From positions 1 to 62,842 of the forward strand of contig CAJXZM010000010.1 of assembly GCA_913063125.1 (NCBI GenBank): 62,842 nt of DNA, in the 5' to 3' direction. Both the position numbers and the translations under genes were made by a program. The DNA is from an uncultured Gammaproteobacteria bacterium (GTDB taxonomy: Bacteria; Pseudomonadota; Gammaproteobacteria; Pseudomonadales; Ketobacteraceae). Numbering within the stretch: the stretch's first letter is position 1; every line of letters starts with the position of its first letter. Below the pieces are notes generated by a model, which saw only the letters and a list, made by a program, of their open reading frames with translations, did no database searches and was not told where the DNA came from. This document shows, piece after piece, positions 54,479 to 62,842 of the stretch.

Positions 54479-56356
54479 TTAAGAGTATTGTTGGATGATG
54501 GTCTGTAAATTGTTTTTTTGAGCAAAATCAGCCATGTTTTTCTGTAGTGTTTTTTCTAGCTGATCATGTAAGTGGTGTGTCTCTTGAGAGACCTGTGCTG
54601 CATGGTCAGCTTGGGTCTTTGCCGACTTGGCAATTGATTGGTTGCTTTCTTGTAGTGAGTGTATCGATTCAGTTGCATCTTCAAGAGAATGAGAGGCATC
54701 TTTTGCTCCGTCTACACTTGCGGAGATCATTTGCCTGCTTTTTTCCATGTCCTGTGCGCTTTCTCGTGAGCCTTTTTGTATTTCTTCTATTTGTATTTTT
54801 ATATCTTCTGCAGCAGCAGCAGTTTTGGATGCTAGTGCTCGTACTTCGTCGGCAACAACGGCAAACCCTCGCCCTTGCTCCCCTGCTCTAGCCGCTTCAA
54901 TGGCTGCGTTAAGAGCCAATAAGTTGGTCTGGCCTGTGATATGAGTGATCATATCAACGACGGTACCGATTGCTTCACAATTACTGGTAAGTTTGTTTAT
55001 TTTTGAAGTCGAATTTTCTAGTTGTTGATCGAGTTTTTCAATTTCTGTTGTTAATAGGACAAGTTTGTCTTGACCTTGTTGGGATTTTTCTTGAGCTTGG
55101 TTTGCATTGTCTTGGGCCGTTGAGGTTACTTGAATAATGGTACTAAACTCTGTTGAGATACCCTGTATCGTATTGGAGATATCGTTGACGCTTTTTAATG
55201 TATGGCTATTTTTTGTGTTGGTTGTTTCTTGTTGATTTATAATGGATTGCTCTCTTTGTTGCAAAGAATTGAGCAAGGATGACATGTCGTTTTTTTGTTT
55301 TTCGATTGAAGCTTCAAAAGCTTCTAAGCAATGTGTTAATACGGAGTCTGGCGTCATGCTCTTATCAATACGCACATCGTATTTCTTTGCCATAACTAAC
55401 AGTTGGCTCATGGCAGATTTTCCTGAAACTACCATGGATTGATGCAGAGTATGGTATAGAAAATATGAGCATAGAAAACTGAGAAAAATTAAACATACAA
55501 AAATAACTTCTCGTTGCCAGCCAGAGTTATTAGAGAAATTAATGGTGGCAGTGCTCGCTTGTTTTATTTGTTCTATGTCCTTGCTTTCAATCGGTGATAG
55601 TTGGTTGTAGGTTTTGTTAAGCCCCGTCATTAAAGTTTGGGTTTGTTTGCTATGAGCAACAAGCATGTCAAATACAGAAAGGTACTCGTTTAATAGTGTG
55701 TCCAGTGCTTGATGGTCTTCCTTTATTAGGGGGGAGGAAGGGATTTCTTTTCGCAACGTTGTGGCCAGTTCATGTAGTGCGTCTTTATCATTATTTGAAT
55801 GCGAGAGAGTAAACTCTTTTTGGCGTTGTTGTATTTGGGTGAATAAGCTAAATAAATACACCGCATTTTGTTCTTTTAGATAATTGTTGATTTTTTTCTC
55901 GGCGCTACTGATGTTATCAGGGATGTTGCTTTTACTGGCGGGGGTCAGTTGTTTCTGATGTTCAGTGAGTTCCTTTAACTGGCGATGATAGGTGGCTAGG
56001 TTAAAAACCAGGTTTTTGGCTTTGGTTTCTAGGTGCTTGTACTCTTTGGGTAATGAAAATATGCGAGTACCTTTTTGTAACTCGCTAGTTAATGTCGAAA
56101 GCTGTTTTAATTGTTGTTGGTTTTTTTCATAGGAGGTCGAGGCGATAATACCTTTCGCAGCGACGATATCTGATTGGATGTTGTGGGCAATTGCCATGTA
56201 GTCAGATAGCTCGTTCTTCAATTGCGTACTTTTACTTGAGCTTTCTTGCTGTAAAAAAAATAAACTTGCTATAGCTGCTAATGACAGCATTAAGACAGCA
56301 GTGATCATTTTTAATCGAGTGGCAAAGGTGAGGTTATTGGTTTCGCCTGTGGGCAT
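54479..56356 (-). CDS. Methyl-accepting chemotaxis protein
   Basis: This 625-residue receptor has transmembrane helices at about 13-33 and 285-305 flanking a large, all-helical periplasmic region of about 250 residues, suggestive of a double four-helix-bundle (HBM-like) sensor. The cytoplasmic signalling domain has the conserved tip [47 protein letters not shown] standard HAMP domain is not obvious between the second helix and the signalling coiled coil. The protein ends in a helix with no CheR pentapeptide. A CheW-CZB protein at 6.5 kb is the only other chemotaxis gene here. Confidence 0.88.
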   Translation of the reverse strand: MPTGETNNLTFATRLKMITAVLMLSLAAIASLFFLQQESSSKSTQLKNELSDYMAIAHNIQSDIVAAKGIIASTSYEKNQQQLKQLSTLTSELQKGTRIFSLPKEYKHLETKAKNLVFNLATYHRQLKELTEHQKQLTPASKSNIPDNISSAEKKINNYLKEQNAVYLFSLFTQIQQRQKEFTLSHSNNDKDALHELATTLRKEIPSSPLIKEDHQALDTLLNEYLSVFDMLVAHSKQTQTLMTGLNKTYNQLSPIESKDIEQIKQASTATINFSNNSGWQREVIFVCLIFLSFLCSYFLYHTLHQSMVVSGKSAMSQLLVMAKKYDVRIDKSMTPDSVLTHCLEAFEASIEKQKNDMSSLLNSLQQREQSIINQQETTNTKNSHTLKSVNDISNTIQGISTEFSTIIQVTSTAQDNANQAQEKSQQGQDKLVLLTTEIEKLDQQLENSTSKINKLTSNCEAIGTVVDMITHITGQTNLLALNAAIEAARAGEQGRGFAVVADEVRALASKTAAAAEDIKIQIEEIQKGSRESAQDMEKSRQMISASVDGAKDASHSLEDATESIHSLQESNQSIAKSAKTQADHAAQVSQETHHLHDQLEKTLQKNMADFAQKNNLQTIIQQYS

Positions 56357-56557
56357 ACTGTTTTCCTGAATTTTACTGAGGTATTCGGGTATACAGTAAG
56401 AATAGCTATGATTTGATTTTTTGTTGGAAGGATGAGGATGTGAGCTTAAACTAATTAGGCTCGAGATGAGTGGTACAGATGAAAGAAGAAGGAGGTGGGT
56501 TAAGGCTCCGCAATTGCAAAGCCCTAACAGGATAACTATATCCTATACATCAATCAC

Positions 56558-57310
56558 TTATGATGCTTTTCTCTTACGAGACCAGCCTAAACCAATCAAA
56601 CCCAAGCCGAATAAGGCAAAGGTAGCCGGCTCAGATACATTGATGGGGTCAATGACAATACTGGTTGATATGTTGAAATTTGATTGAGTTCTATGGCGTT
56701 CCGCAAAGAAAATGTCAATGTCGTAATCATTGCCAGAAATTAGGCCTAGAGTATCTAAATCTACAGAAGCATGGGCTGCACCGTGAACACCACCCAAATC
56801 AATGGCTAACACGCCGTCGATAAAAACCCACAAATCGTCGTCACCGGTAAAGCTGAAGTTCTGTCCAGCTTGGTACGTGAAGTCACCGTTTAGCTCATAG
56901 GTAAAGTGGTAATTGTGACTGTTACCTTCATTGCCACCCAACAGCCCATCAATTGGGAAGAATGATGAATCGTTATAGGTGTAAGTGCCGGCGTGTCCGC
57001 TGTCATCCAAAGTGATAGTATGAGTGCTGGTGATGCTGGCGGCTGAATCGTTGTACCATTGGTCAAAGTTAGCTTCATTACTAAAGCCCGCTCCTGCTCC
57101 TGCGGCGTTAAATTCAGGATTGCCATCCGCACCTAAGGTGGCCTTTACAGCGCCAGTGTCCAAGCCACCAACATGCGCTTCCATGTCTGCGTGTGTCGTG
57201 CTGAAGTCACGAATGGTCCCAGTCCAATCGATGGTGGTTGCATTGGTTTGAGCTGATGCCATGAGAAGGCCTGCTGATATTGCGGCCACTCCGATTACGT
57301 GTTTTTTCAT
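56558..57310 (-). CDS. Fibro-slime domain protein with PEP-CTERM anchor
   Basis: This 250-residue exported protein has a signal peptide (about 1-25, ending TNATT). A fibro-slime/PA14-like domain (about 100-215) includes YHFTYELNGDFTYQAGQ, FSFTGDDDLWVFIDGVLAIDLGGVHGAAHASVDL and YDIDIFFAERHRTQSNFNIS. It ends SEPATFALFGLGLIGLGWSRKRKAS: a PEP-type motif, one hydrophobic helix and a basic tail. Exosortase removes the tail and the protein goes to the surface or exopolysaccharide matrix. No exosortase gene is in the window. A sigma-54 type promoter lies about 50 bases upstream. Confidence 0.9.
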   Translation of the reverse strand: MKKHVIGVAAISAGLLMASAQTNATTIDWTGTIRDFSTTHADMEAHVGGLDTGAVKATLGADGNPEFNAAGAGAGFSNEANFDQWYNDSAASITSTHTITLDDSGHAGTYTYNDSSFFPIDGLLGGNEGNSHNYHFTYELNGDFTYQAGQNFSFTGDDDLWVFIDGVLAIDLGGVHGAAHASVDLDTLGLISGNDYDIDIFFAERHRTQSNFNISTSIVIDPINVSEPATFALFGLGLIGLGWSRKRKAS

Positions 57311-57355
57311 TGTTCTATTCCATATTGGGTTAACGTTGATAGCGCAAGATTAGTT

Positions 57356-57373
57356 AGGCACTATTTATGCCAA
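57356..57373 (-). promoter_or_regulatory. Sigma-54 promoter of the fibro-slime PEP-CTERM gene
   Basis: On the minus strand TTGGCATAAATAGTGCCT gives the -24/-12 GG-N10-GC spacing exactly: TTGGCA matches the -24 element and GTGC differs by one base from TTGC at -12. Transcription would start roughly 36 bases before the ATG. PEP-CTERM genes elsewhere are known to be driven by RpoN with the PrsK/PrsR pair. Confidence 0.7.
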
Positions 57374-57650
57374 CATGGTAAGTATATGAATAATATAGAA
57401 ATAATCTAACAACGGACGCGGCGTTATGAGGGGTTGTAAAGTTATTCGACGGGAAGTGACATGCAAAGTATTTCGACTACGGTAAATGCCCATGAGAGGT
57501 AAGGCGAAAGGGGAAAAGGTAATTACAGAGCCACAATTCCACAAAAGAAATTGAGCTGATTAAATACTATCAACTAATAGGGCTACAACTGCCCCAACCC
57601 AAGACATCCATAGTTTAGGTCAATAAAGTGATGTCAGGCGGCGCTACAAA

Positions 57651-57664
57651 AACTCCAAATGGAG
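57651..57664 (-). terminator. Weak terminator candidate after argF
   Basis: CTCCA-AA-TGGAG is a short five-base-pair stem with a T run (TTTTTG) on the minus strand. The loop is only two bases, so it is weak. Confidence 0.35.
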
Positions 57665-57723
57665 CTTAATGCAGCAGTATTGCGGTGTCGGGATATGGAT
57701 TTTTATTTCCTTTATTGATGCTG

Positions 57724-58644
57724 TTAAGAATGTGGAGTCCATGTTCCTAACAGCATTTCAAGTAGAGCTTTCTGAGCATGAAGACGGTTTTCGGCTTCAT
57801 CCCATACGACTGAATCAGTTGCTTCCATCAGCTCCTCGCTAACTTCCTCGCCACGGTGAGCGGGCAAGCAATGCATAAATAAAGCATCTTTTTCAGCAAG
57901 ACTCATGAGATCGCTGTTTACCTGGTAACCACTGAATGCGTTAACACGCTGATCTTGTTCGGATTCTTGTCCCATGCTTGCCCATACGTCAGTAACAACT
58001 AGGCTCGACTGTTCCACGGCTTCTTTAGGGCTACGAAATAGGGAGACTCGGTCTTTGTTGTCTTGGACTAGTTTAGCATTCGGCTCAAATCCAGCGGGGC
58101 AGGCGATATTTAGATGAAAATCAAACTGTCGTGCGGCGTTGATATATGAGTGGCACATGTTGTTGCCGTCACCAACCCATGTCACTGTTTTCCCTGAGAT
58201 GTCCCCGCGGTGTTCATGGTAAGTCTGCATATCTGCTAGCAATTGACAGGGGTGATAGCTGTCAGTTAACGCATTGATCACGGGGACGCTAGAATTTCGA
58301 GCAAAGGTTTCGAGTTTTTCATGCTCGAATGTGCGGATCATTATGATATCTACCATTCGTGATAACACTTTGGCTGAGTCTGCAACGGGTTCGCCACGGC
58401 CTAGTTGGGTATCTTTTGAGGATAAAAAGATAGCGCCACCACCGGATTGAATCATTGCACTTTCAAACGATACGCGAGTACGTGTGGATGATTTTTCAAA
58501 AATCATCCCTAACACCTTGCTTTTAAAAGGCTCATAAATGACGCCGTTATTCTGCATGGTACGTAATTCAGACGCCCTCGTAATGAGTTGCTTTAATTCT
58601 TTGGGGCTAAAATCGAGTAACGTTAAAAAATGCCTTGAGGTCAT
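57724..58644 (-). CDS. argF: Ornithine carbamoyltransferase
   Basis: This 306-residue cytoplasmic enzyme of arginine synthesis makes citrulline from ornithine and carbamoyl phosphate. The carbamoyl-phosphate motif STRTR lies in [21 protein letters not shown], the ornithine loop region and [11 protein letters not shown] are all in place. Length is normal. It is 37 bases downstream of argD on the same strand. The motif set excludes aspartate carbamoyltransferase. The catabolic ArcB form is possible in principle, but the argD linkage supports the anabolic enzyme. Confidence 0.95.
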   Translation of the reverse strand: MTSRHFLTLLDFSPKELKQLITRASELRTMQNNGVIYEPFKSKVLGMIFEKSSTRTRVSFESAMIQSGGGAIFLSSKDTQLGRGEPVADSAKVLSRMVDIIMIRTFEHEKLETFARNSSVPVINALTDSYHPCQLLADMQTYHEHRGDISGKTVTWVGDGNNMCHSYINAARQFDFHLNIACPAGFEPNAKLVQDNKDRVSLFRSPKEAVEQSSLVVTDVWASMGQESEQDQRVNAFSGYQVNSDLMSLAEKDALFMHCLPAHRGEEVSEELMEATDSVVWDEAENRLHAQKALLEMLLGTWTPHS

Positions 58645-58681
58645 GGCATTGCTTCCTTTTTTTTATATCGCTGGGGATTGC

Positions 58682-59863
58682 TTAGAGGCTTTCTGCCCAC
58701 GCAAGAACGAGTTGGCTAACGCGTTCGACAATTTCTTCTGCTTCGCTATCGCTCATGATCAGTGGTGGAAGTAGGCGTATGACGCTACTGGCGGTGACAT
58801 TGATTAATAGGCCGTTGTTGAGGGCTTTTTCTGCCAATTCAGGGCAGGGTGTATTTAATTCAATGCCTAGCATCAAACCCATATGACGTACATGGTTGAA
58901 CTCTTTGCAGTTGCTTAGCTTTTTTTCAAAACCAGAGGCCATTAAGCTACCTAAGTGTGCAGCGCGGTCGCTTAACTTATCATTTTCGATGGTGTTTACC
59001 ACGGTAAGGGCAGTTGCACAGACCATGGGGTTGCCTCCATAAGTGGAGCCATGATTACCTGGGGCAAGCAGATGTGTGGCCTTACCTGCTACAAGGCAGG
59101 CGCCAATCGGCATTCCATTACCTAAGCCTTTTGCTGTGGTTAATACATCAGGTGTGAAATTATGATGTTGAAATGCAAAATACTTACCCGTTCTGCCGTT
59201 ACCCGTTTGTATTTCATCAAGCATCAATAACCAGTTGTGCTCTTCACATATAGTGTGAAGTTCTGGAAGGTAGGTAGCGTCAGGAATGTTTATACCGCCT
59301 TCGCCTTGAACCGGTTCAACGAGAATAGCGACAACATTAGGGTTGTTAGCGGCGATATTTTTAACAGCTTCAATATCATTATAGGGAGCGCGAACAAACC
59401 CTTGGACCAGAGGCTCGAATCCTGCATGTACCTTTCTATTACCTGTGGCTGATAGCGTTGCCAGTGTGCGGCCATGAAAGGAGTTGCCCATAACAATGAT
59501 AGCTGGGTTGTCTATTTTTTGTTTGTTGCCGTATAAACGTGCGATTTTTATAGCCGCTTCATTCGCTTCGGCGCCGGAGTTGCCAAAAAAACAACCGTCC
59601 ATATTGGCGACATTGGCAAGCTTTTCACCTAAGTCTTGTTGGTGTTTGATGCGGTAAAGGTTTGATGTGTGGAGTAAGCGTCCAGCTTGCTCGCATATTG
59701 TACGGGTTACTTCTGGGTGGGAGTGACCTAGACCACATACGGCGATACCGCTGAGTGCATCGAGATACTTCTTTCCATTAGTATCATATATCCATACCCC
59801 GTCACCTTTTTCGAATGTGACTGGTAATTGAGCGTAAGTAGGAATCAAACCGTGAGACAACAT
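58682..59863 (-). CDS. argD: Acetylornithine aminotransferase
   Basis: This 393-residue PLP-dependent enzyme of class III aminotransferases converts N-acetylglutamate semialdehyde to N-acetylornithine. The N-terminal block DGVWIYDTNGKKYLDALSGIAVCGLGHSHPEV, GNSGAEANEAAIKIAR, LLMLDEIQTGNGRTGKYFAFQH and the PLP-lysine in TTAKGLGNGMPIGAC are all present. Length fits ArgD. It sits just upstream of argF in a two-gene arginine unit. It could also act as succinyldiaminopimelate aminotransferase. No clear ArgR box was found by eye in the upstream region. Confidence 0.93.
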   Translation of the reverse strand: MLSHGLIPTYAQLPVTFEKGDGVWIYDTNGKKYLDALSGIAVCGLGHSHPEVTRTICEQAGRLLHTSNLYRIKHQQDLGEKLANVANMDGCFFGNSGAEANEAAIKIARLYGNKQKIDNPAIIVMGNSFHGRTLATLSATGNRKVHAGFEPLVQGFVRAPYNDIEAVKNIAANNPNVVAILVEPVQGEGGINIPDATYLPELHTICEEHNWLLMLDEIQTGNGRTGKYFAFQHHNFTPDVLTTAKGLGNGMPIGACLVAGKATHLLAPGNHGSTYGGNPMVCATALTVVNTIENDKLSDRAAHLGSLMASGFEKKLSNCKEFNHVRHMGLMLGIELNTPCPELAEKALNNGLLINVTASSVIRLLPPLIMSDSEAEEIVERVSQLVLAWAESL

Positions 59864-59993
59864 GAGTGCGTACCATTTACTATAAAAAGAACTACAACAA
59901 AAAAAGGCAACCTAAAGGCTGCCGCTAAGGGGTCATCATAGACCTAAATAGATTATGGTGCAAATAGCGGGGGTAGTGTTGACAATGGATTCT

Positions 59994-60842
59994 CTAGGTG
60001 TTCAGCGAAAGGGGTGTATCCTCTTCTGTTTTTGTTCCTACTTGTTGTTCCAATGCCCAGCGCCGGTAGTCCAGAGGGGTCATGTCGTATTGTTTCTTAA
60101 AGCTGCTATAAAAATGGCCTAAATTACCGAATCCACAATCGTAGCCGATATTAGTGGCAGAATCGTTGGTGTTGGTTAATTGTTGGCATGCCTTTTGTAG
60201 CCGGATGAGGTTGGTGTATTCAATTAAGCTCTTGCCGGTCACAGACTTAAACTGAAGAGCAAAAGAAGAACGAGACATGCCCGCTTTTTTTGCCATGTTT
60301 TCTAATGCTATTGGTTGTGATGGGTCTTGAAGAATAGCTTCACAACAGCGTTCAATTTCAAAGGCTTTGTTATTGGTTTTAACGAGAGTAGGGATGGTGG
60401 CCTGGCGGCAATGATTAATGAGTAATTGTGCAAGAATACTTCTTGCCATGACATCACCAAACAATGACGGAGAATCAATTTCATTTTGCAGGCGTCGGGC
60501 GAAAGTTGCATTCTCTCGAAACCGCTGTTGATTAAAGCGGCTGCTGATGGAGTGATTAAGGTATTTTCCATCCAAATAATTCTTTAAAGATAAAATACCA
60601 AGAGATGAGGCAAAACCGTCATCAAAACAAATGAATTGTGTTCTTGCCGCATCTTCTGGGCTACCAATAATTCGATGACTAATTCCAGAGGGGATCAGAA
60701 ATGTACGTCCGACTCTGTAGTCACTTATTTTTCCGTTAATTTCCAGTTGTCCTGTATCACTTCCACAAACAATTAATTCGTGTGGTGGGTGTTCATGAAA
60801 AGGTAGTCGCTCTTCTATATCGGCGGTAATGCTGCAGTGCAT
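59994..60842 (-). CDS. AraC-family transcription regulator
   Basis: This 282-residue protein has an N-terminal cupin-like sensor region (HEHPPHELIVCGSDTGQLEINGKISDYRVGRTFLIPSGISHRI). The C-terminal AraC double helix-turn-helix has IALENMAKKAGMSRSSFALQFKSVTGKSLIEYTNLIRLQKA and IGYDCGFGNLGHFYSSFKKQYDMTPLDYRR. It diverges from the SRPBCC/ketoacyl-synthase operon across a 179-base region with an inverted repeat and probably activates that operon. The ligand is unknown. Confidence 0.9.
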   Translation of the reverse strand: MHCSITADIEERLPFHEHPPHELIVCGSDTGQLEINGKISDYRVGRTFLIPSGISHRIIGSPEDAARTQFICFDDGFASSLGILSLKNYLDGKYLNHSISSRFNQQRFRENATFARRLQNEIDSPSLFGDVMARSILAQLLINHCRQATIPTLVKTNNKAFEIERCCEAILQDPSQPIALENMAKKAGMSRSSFALQFKSVTGKSLIEYTNLIRLQKACQQLTNTNDSATNIGYDCGFGNLGHFYSSFKKQYDMTPLDYRRWALEQQVGTKTEEDTPLSLNT

Positions 60843-60955
60843 ATTATTAACCTTTCTGGATGATTCCGTAATGGAAGCGGACTATACCATAAGCAGAGAG
60901 CCGCTTTTGTCGTTATTCTGCATTCAAATGTAAATTGAACTAACAAGATTATATA

Positions 60956-60990
60956 AGCGATTACCTTAAGGAAACCATGAGGTAGTCGCT
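60956..60990. promoter_or_regulatory. Candidate AraC-family operator
   Basis: Arms AGCGATTACCTT and GAGGTAGTCGCT pair at 10 of 12 positions across an 11-base spacer. The repeat lies in the divergent region between the AraC gene and the SRPBCC gene, about 30 bases before the SRPBCC ATG. Confidence 0.4.
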
Positions 60991-61021
60991 ATATCTATAA
61001 TAAAAATTTTAAGGGTAATGT

Positions 61022-61720
61022 ATGAAAGAACACAATGTTAACGCAATAGAAAATGTTCGTCGTATAGAAAATTTTGAGACGAATGAAATGAATGGTTATT
61101 GCATGGATTTGACGCATGCAGTTTACCCGCATGACGAAGTACATGGTAAATATTGTACCATTGAAGAATATATTGATTGCCCCCCTGAAGATGTTTATCG
61201 CTACCTTGCACAAACACGTTCTTTAGCTGAATGGACTTATAGCCTTCGAGATATGAAACCAACAGACAAGAAAAACTTGTTTGAATTCAAGGATATGATT
61301 GGAGATGACACGCTTTGTTTTTGTGAAACAAAAGTGAACCCTGGAGCGATGACTGTGGACTATCACTGCGCATGGGATCAAGGCGAACATTTATGGATGA
61401 TTTACCTGATGCGTGTTGTGCCCGCTGAGTTGGTATTGAATAAACCGGGGTCGGTTGTGTTGTGGACAAACTGCCATCATCCATTTTATGACAAAAATGC
61501 TTATCCAGAAACAGCACCGACTGAACGCCCTGTATGGGTCGGTGATTTTTGGACAATGTTCTACGCAGGTCATTGGGTTGAGATGCAAAATCTTAAACAT
61601 ATATTGGAATACCGTCATAAAAATAAATTACCGATGTTTGATGAGTCATGGTTAGAAGATTCAGAGTTAACGGGTTCAGAACTAAAGGGTTCTGGAAAAG
61701 CTGATGTTGTGAGTGCATAA
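61022..61720 (+). CDS. SRPBCC (START-like) family protein
   Basis: This 232-residue soluble protein reads as a SRPBCC/START-like helix-grip fold: YIDCPPEDVYRYLAQTRSLAEWTYSLRDMKP, the middle MIGDDTLCFCETKVNPGAMTVDYHCAWDQGEHLW, and the C-terminal helix MFYAGHWVEMQNLKHILEYRHKNK. Such proteins bind hydrophobic ligands, and some act as polyketide aromatases or cyclases. There is a low-complexity tail. A KAS III-type gene follows 24 bases downstream, so a cyclase or ligand-carrier role in product formation is a fair inference. Confidence 0.68.
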   Translation: MKEHNVNAIENVRRIENFETNEMNGYCMDLTHAVYPHDEVHGKYCTIEEYIDCPPEDVYRYLAQTRSLAEWTYSLRDMKPTDKKNLFEFKDMIGDDTLCFCETKVNPGAMTVDYHCAWDQGEHLWMIYLMRVVPAELVLNKPGSVVLWTNCHHPFYDKNAYPETAPTERPVWVGDFWTMFYAGHWVEMQNLKHILEYRHKNKLPMFDESWLEDSELTGSELKGSGKADVVSA

Positions 61721-61744
61721 CGTTCATAAATGGAGGATAAAAAG

Positions 61745-62767
61745 ATGCAACCGATCAGTTTAGTTAGCGCAGCAAGTTATTTGCCAGAGAATATTGTTCC
61801 GAATACATTTTTTACAGAATCTATTGCTGATGGTGAAAAAGCTGCAAACAGTAATCACCCAATGTTTAAGGGAACAGAATTTCGTCGTCATGTGGCAGAA
61901 GGGGAAACTGCTATTGGTATGCTTGAGCAGGCTTCTCGGAAATTGGGTGATCGGCTAAATCTAGATTTCCCCAAAGACGTGGATATTATTCTTATTAATA
62001 CCACAGTATTGGATATGCCGTTTACAGGGTGTGGTGCTGAGCTTGCTCACGTATTAGGGGCAAAACCATCGTGGATTATTGATGTACATAATGGAGGTTG
62101 TGTTTCTTTTGTCTACATGATGGATATTGCTCGTAGTCTGATGGCAAGCTCTGGTGCAAAAACAGCAATGATTTGTAATGTGCAAAATGCTGCAGGTCGA
62201 ATATTTAGACACCCCGAAAATAGAAAGTTACCGCAATCGGCTGTGCCGGGTGATGGTTGCGGTGTTGGATATTTGGTAGCAAACGACAGCTCACCGGTGC
62301 AATCAATTGTCCGCCGTAGCTATGGCGAATACGCAAAAGATATGACAGCCGTAAGTGATGACGGTCAAAAATGGTGGGATCCTCGTGAGACACCTATGCA
62401 TATCGAATTTACTGAAAATAAATTGGCATCCATTGTGGGCCGTGGTAATAAAATTGTGCCAGAAGCATTATATGCAGCGCTTAAAGAAGCGAATATATCA
62501 ATGCAGAACGTGGATAAATTAATTACTAATCAGCCAAACCACACATTTTTACGTAATTGGCGTGAATCGGTTTGTGTTAAGGAAAAAAACCATATTCATA
62601 CGTTTCCTGAACATGGGAATTTGTTTGGTGCAGCATTGCCTATTTCATTGGCTAGGGGTATTGAAACAGGAGCATTAAAGAAAGGAGATAACCTCTTGCT
62701 GGGTGGGTTTGCTCATGCGGGGGATTACGCCTGTGGATCTGTTGTACATTGGCAGGGAGGTGAGTGA
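61745..62767 (+). CDS. Ketoacyl synthase III (FabH-like) family protein
   Basis: This 340-residue condensing enzyme of the KAS III / chalcone-synthase-like thiolase superfamily has catalytic residues placed by family comparison: Cys119 (DVHNGGCVSFVY), His266 (TNQPNHTFLR) and Asn292 (EHGNLFGAALP). The last motif is GNLFGA rather than the GNTSAA of FabH, so this is a divergent synthase and probably not the housekeeping one. The ATG at 61745 is preferred, as GGAGG is eight bases upstream. It follows the SRPBCC gene and overlaps the next gene by one base (TGATG). It may condense acyl thioesters for a specialised product. Confidence 0.83.
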   Translation: MQPISLVSAASYLPENIVPNTFFTESIADGEKAANSNHPMFKGTEFRRHVAEGETAIGMLEQASRKLGDRLNLDFPKDVDIILINTTVLDMPFTGCGAELAHVLGAKPSWIIDVHNGGCVSFVYMMDIARSLMASSGAKTAMICNVQNAAGRIFRHPENRKLPQSAVPGDGCGVGYLVANDSSPVQSIVRRSYGEYAKDMTAVSDDGQKWWDPRETPMHIEFTENKLASIVGRGNKIVPEALYAALKEANISMQNVDKLITNQPNHTFLRNWRESVCVKEKNHIHTFPEHGNLFGAALPISLARGIETGALKKGDNLLLGGFAHAGDYACGSVVHWQGGE

Positions 62768-62842
62768 TGTATATTCATAGCTGGATGGTATGTCATCGCC
62801 CTAAATCACAAACCAAACCTGCGCGTTATGGTGATCGAACAT
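62767..62842 (+). CDS. Start of a gene running off the window, possible acyl-CoA ligase
   Basis: Only 25 codons are visible, starting with ATG overlapping the ketoacyl synthase stop by one base (TGATG), so translation is coupled. The protein begins MYIHSWMVCHRPKSQTKPAR and then YGDRT. PARYGDRT resembles the opening of AMP-dependent acyl-CoA ligases, such as ARRYPDRTAL, but 25 residues are too few for a firm call. Confidence 0.4.
   Translation, partial: MYIHSWMVCHRPKSQTKPARYGDRT

Larger units (their letters stand above)
57311..57723. other. Intergenic region between the PEP-CTERM gene and argF
   Basis: About 410 bases. It contains the sigma-54 promoter at 57356-57373 and a weak terminator-like hairpin near 57651. 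The central 250 bases (57400-57640) contain no gene and no element I recognise. Confidence 0.5.

Noticed and set aside
54547..54944. Hydrophobic plus-strand frames inside the chemoreceptor gene
   Set aside because: They are antisense shadows of the conserved receptor signalling domain.
57420..57530. A stretch with GACATGCAAAG that recalls a cyclic-di-GMP riboswitch
   Set aside because: It cannot be folded to the GEMM consensus by eye and has no gene downstream on the plus strand.
59400..59420. A tRNA-like TTCGAATCC string in argD
   Set aside because: It lies in conserved coding sequence and has no cloverleaf around it.

Overview
The window reads as a chromosomal segment of a free-living, probably marine, gammaproteobacterium. 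The grounds are inferential: a Pseudomonas-like glpR-glpD-glpK block, an argD-argF pair, HDOD, HD-GYP and 7TMR-DISM signalling proteins, a CheW-CZB protein, a PEP-CTERM protein and AT-leaning DNA. Coding density is high. I see no rRNA, tRNA, CRISPR array, insertion sequence or phage gene.

Layout. 0.4-3.8 kb: two-gene fatty-acid beta-oxidation operon (thiolase, then hydratase/dehydrogenase). 3.9-7.3 kb: a membrane TPR protein, an HSDL2-like dehydrogenase and a CheW protein with a CZB zinc domain nested inside it. 7.4-20.1 kb: a signalling-rich stretch with a PepSY/response-regulator/kinase operon, a DISM hybrid kinase, a DUF445 protein, a small PEP-CTERM-like protein, a GAF-GAF-HD-GYP protein, and a kinase-less DISM receptor abutting a response regulator. 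20.2-25.5 kb: a broken membrane protein, a reductase pair with a divergent ArsR regulator, a serine hydrolase and a MAPEG protein.

25.7-37.9 kb is the most unusual part. Two divergent gene sets encode exported proteins. Leftward are a haem-motif protein, a lipoprotein with two haem motifs and a LamG domain, and a Tat-exported DUF1501-like protein. Rightward are a lipoprotein resembling hydrazine synthase alpha-subunit relatives, two outer-membrane barrel-type proteins, a TlpA-like thioredoxin, a DUF4266 lipoprotein and a DUF3570 barrel. Together they look like an envelope redox or surface-assembly system of unknown substrate.

38.1-47.1 kb: an FHA protein, a molybdopterin oxidoreductase with a fused FeS/membrane subunit, an HDOD protein, a GST and a truncated ribonucleotide-reductase-like protein. 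47.5-54.4 kb: an RstAB-like two-component system and glycerol catabolism (glpD, glpR, glpK) with a recognisable GlpR-type operator. 54.5-59.9 kb: a chemoreceptor, a fibro-slime PEP-CTERM protein behind a good sigma-54 promoter, and argF/argD. 60.0-62.8 kb: an AraC regulator divergent from an operon with a SRPBCC protein, a ketoacyl synthase III and a cut-off gene that may be an acyl-CoA ligase, plausibly the edge of a specialised-metabolite cluster.

Protein families were assigned by recognising motifs in translated sequence. No database search was run, and residue positions come from hand counting.
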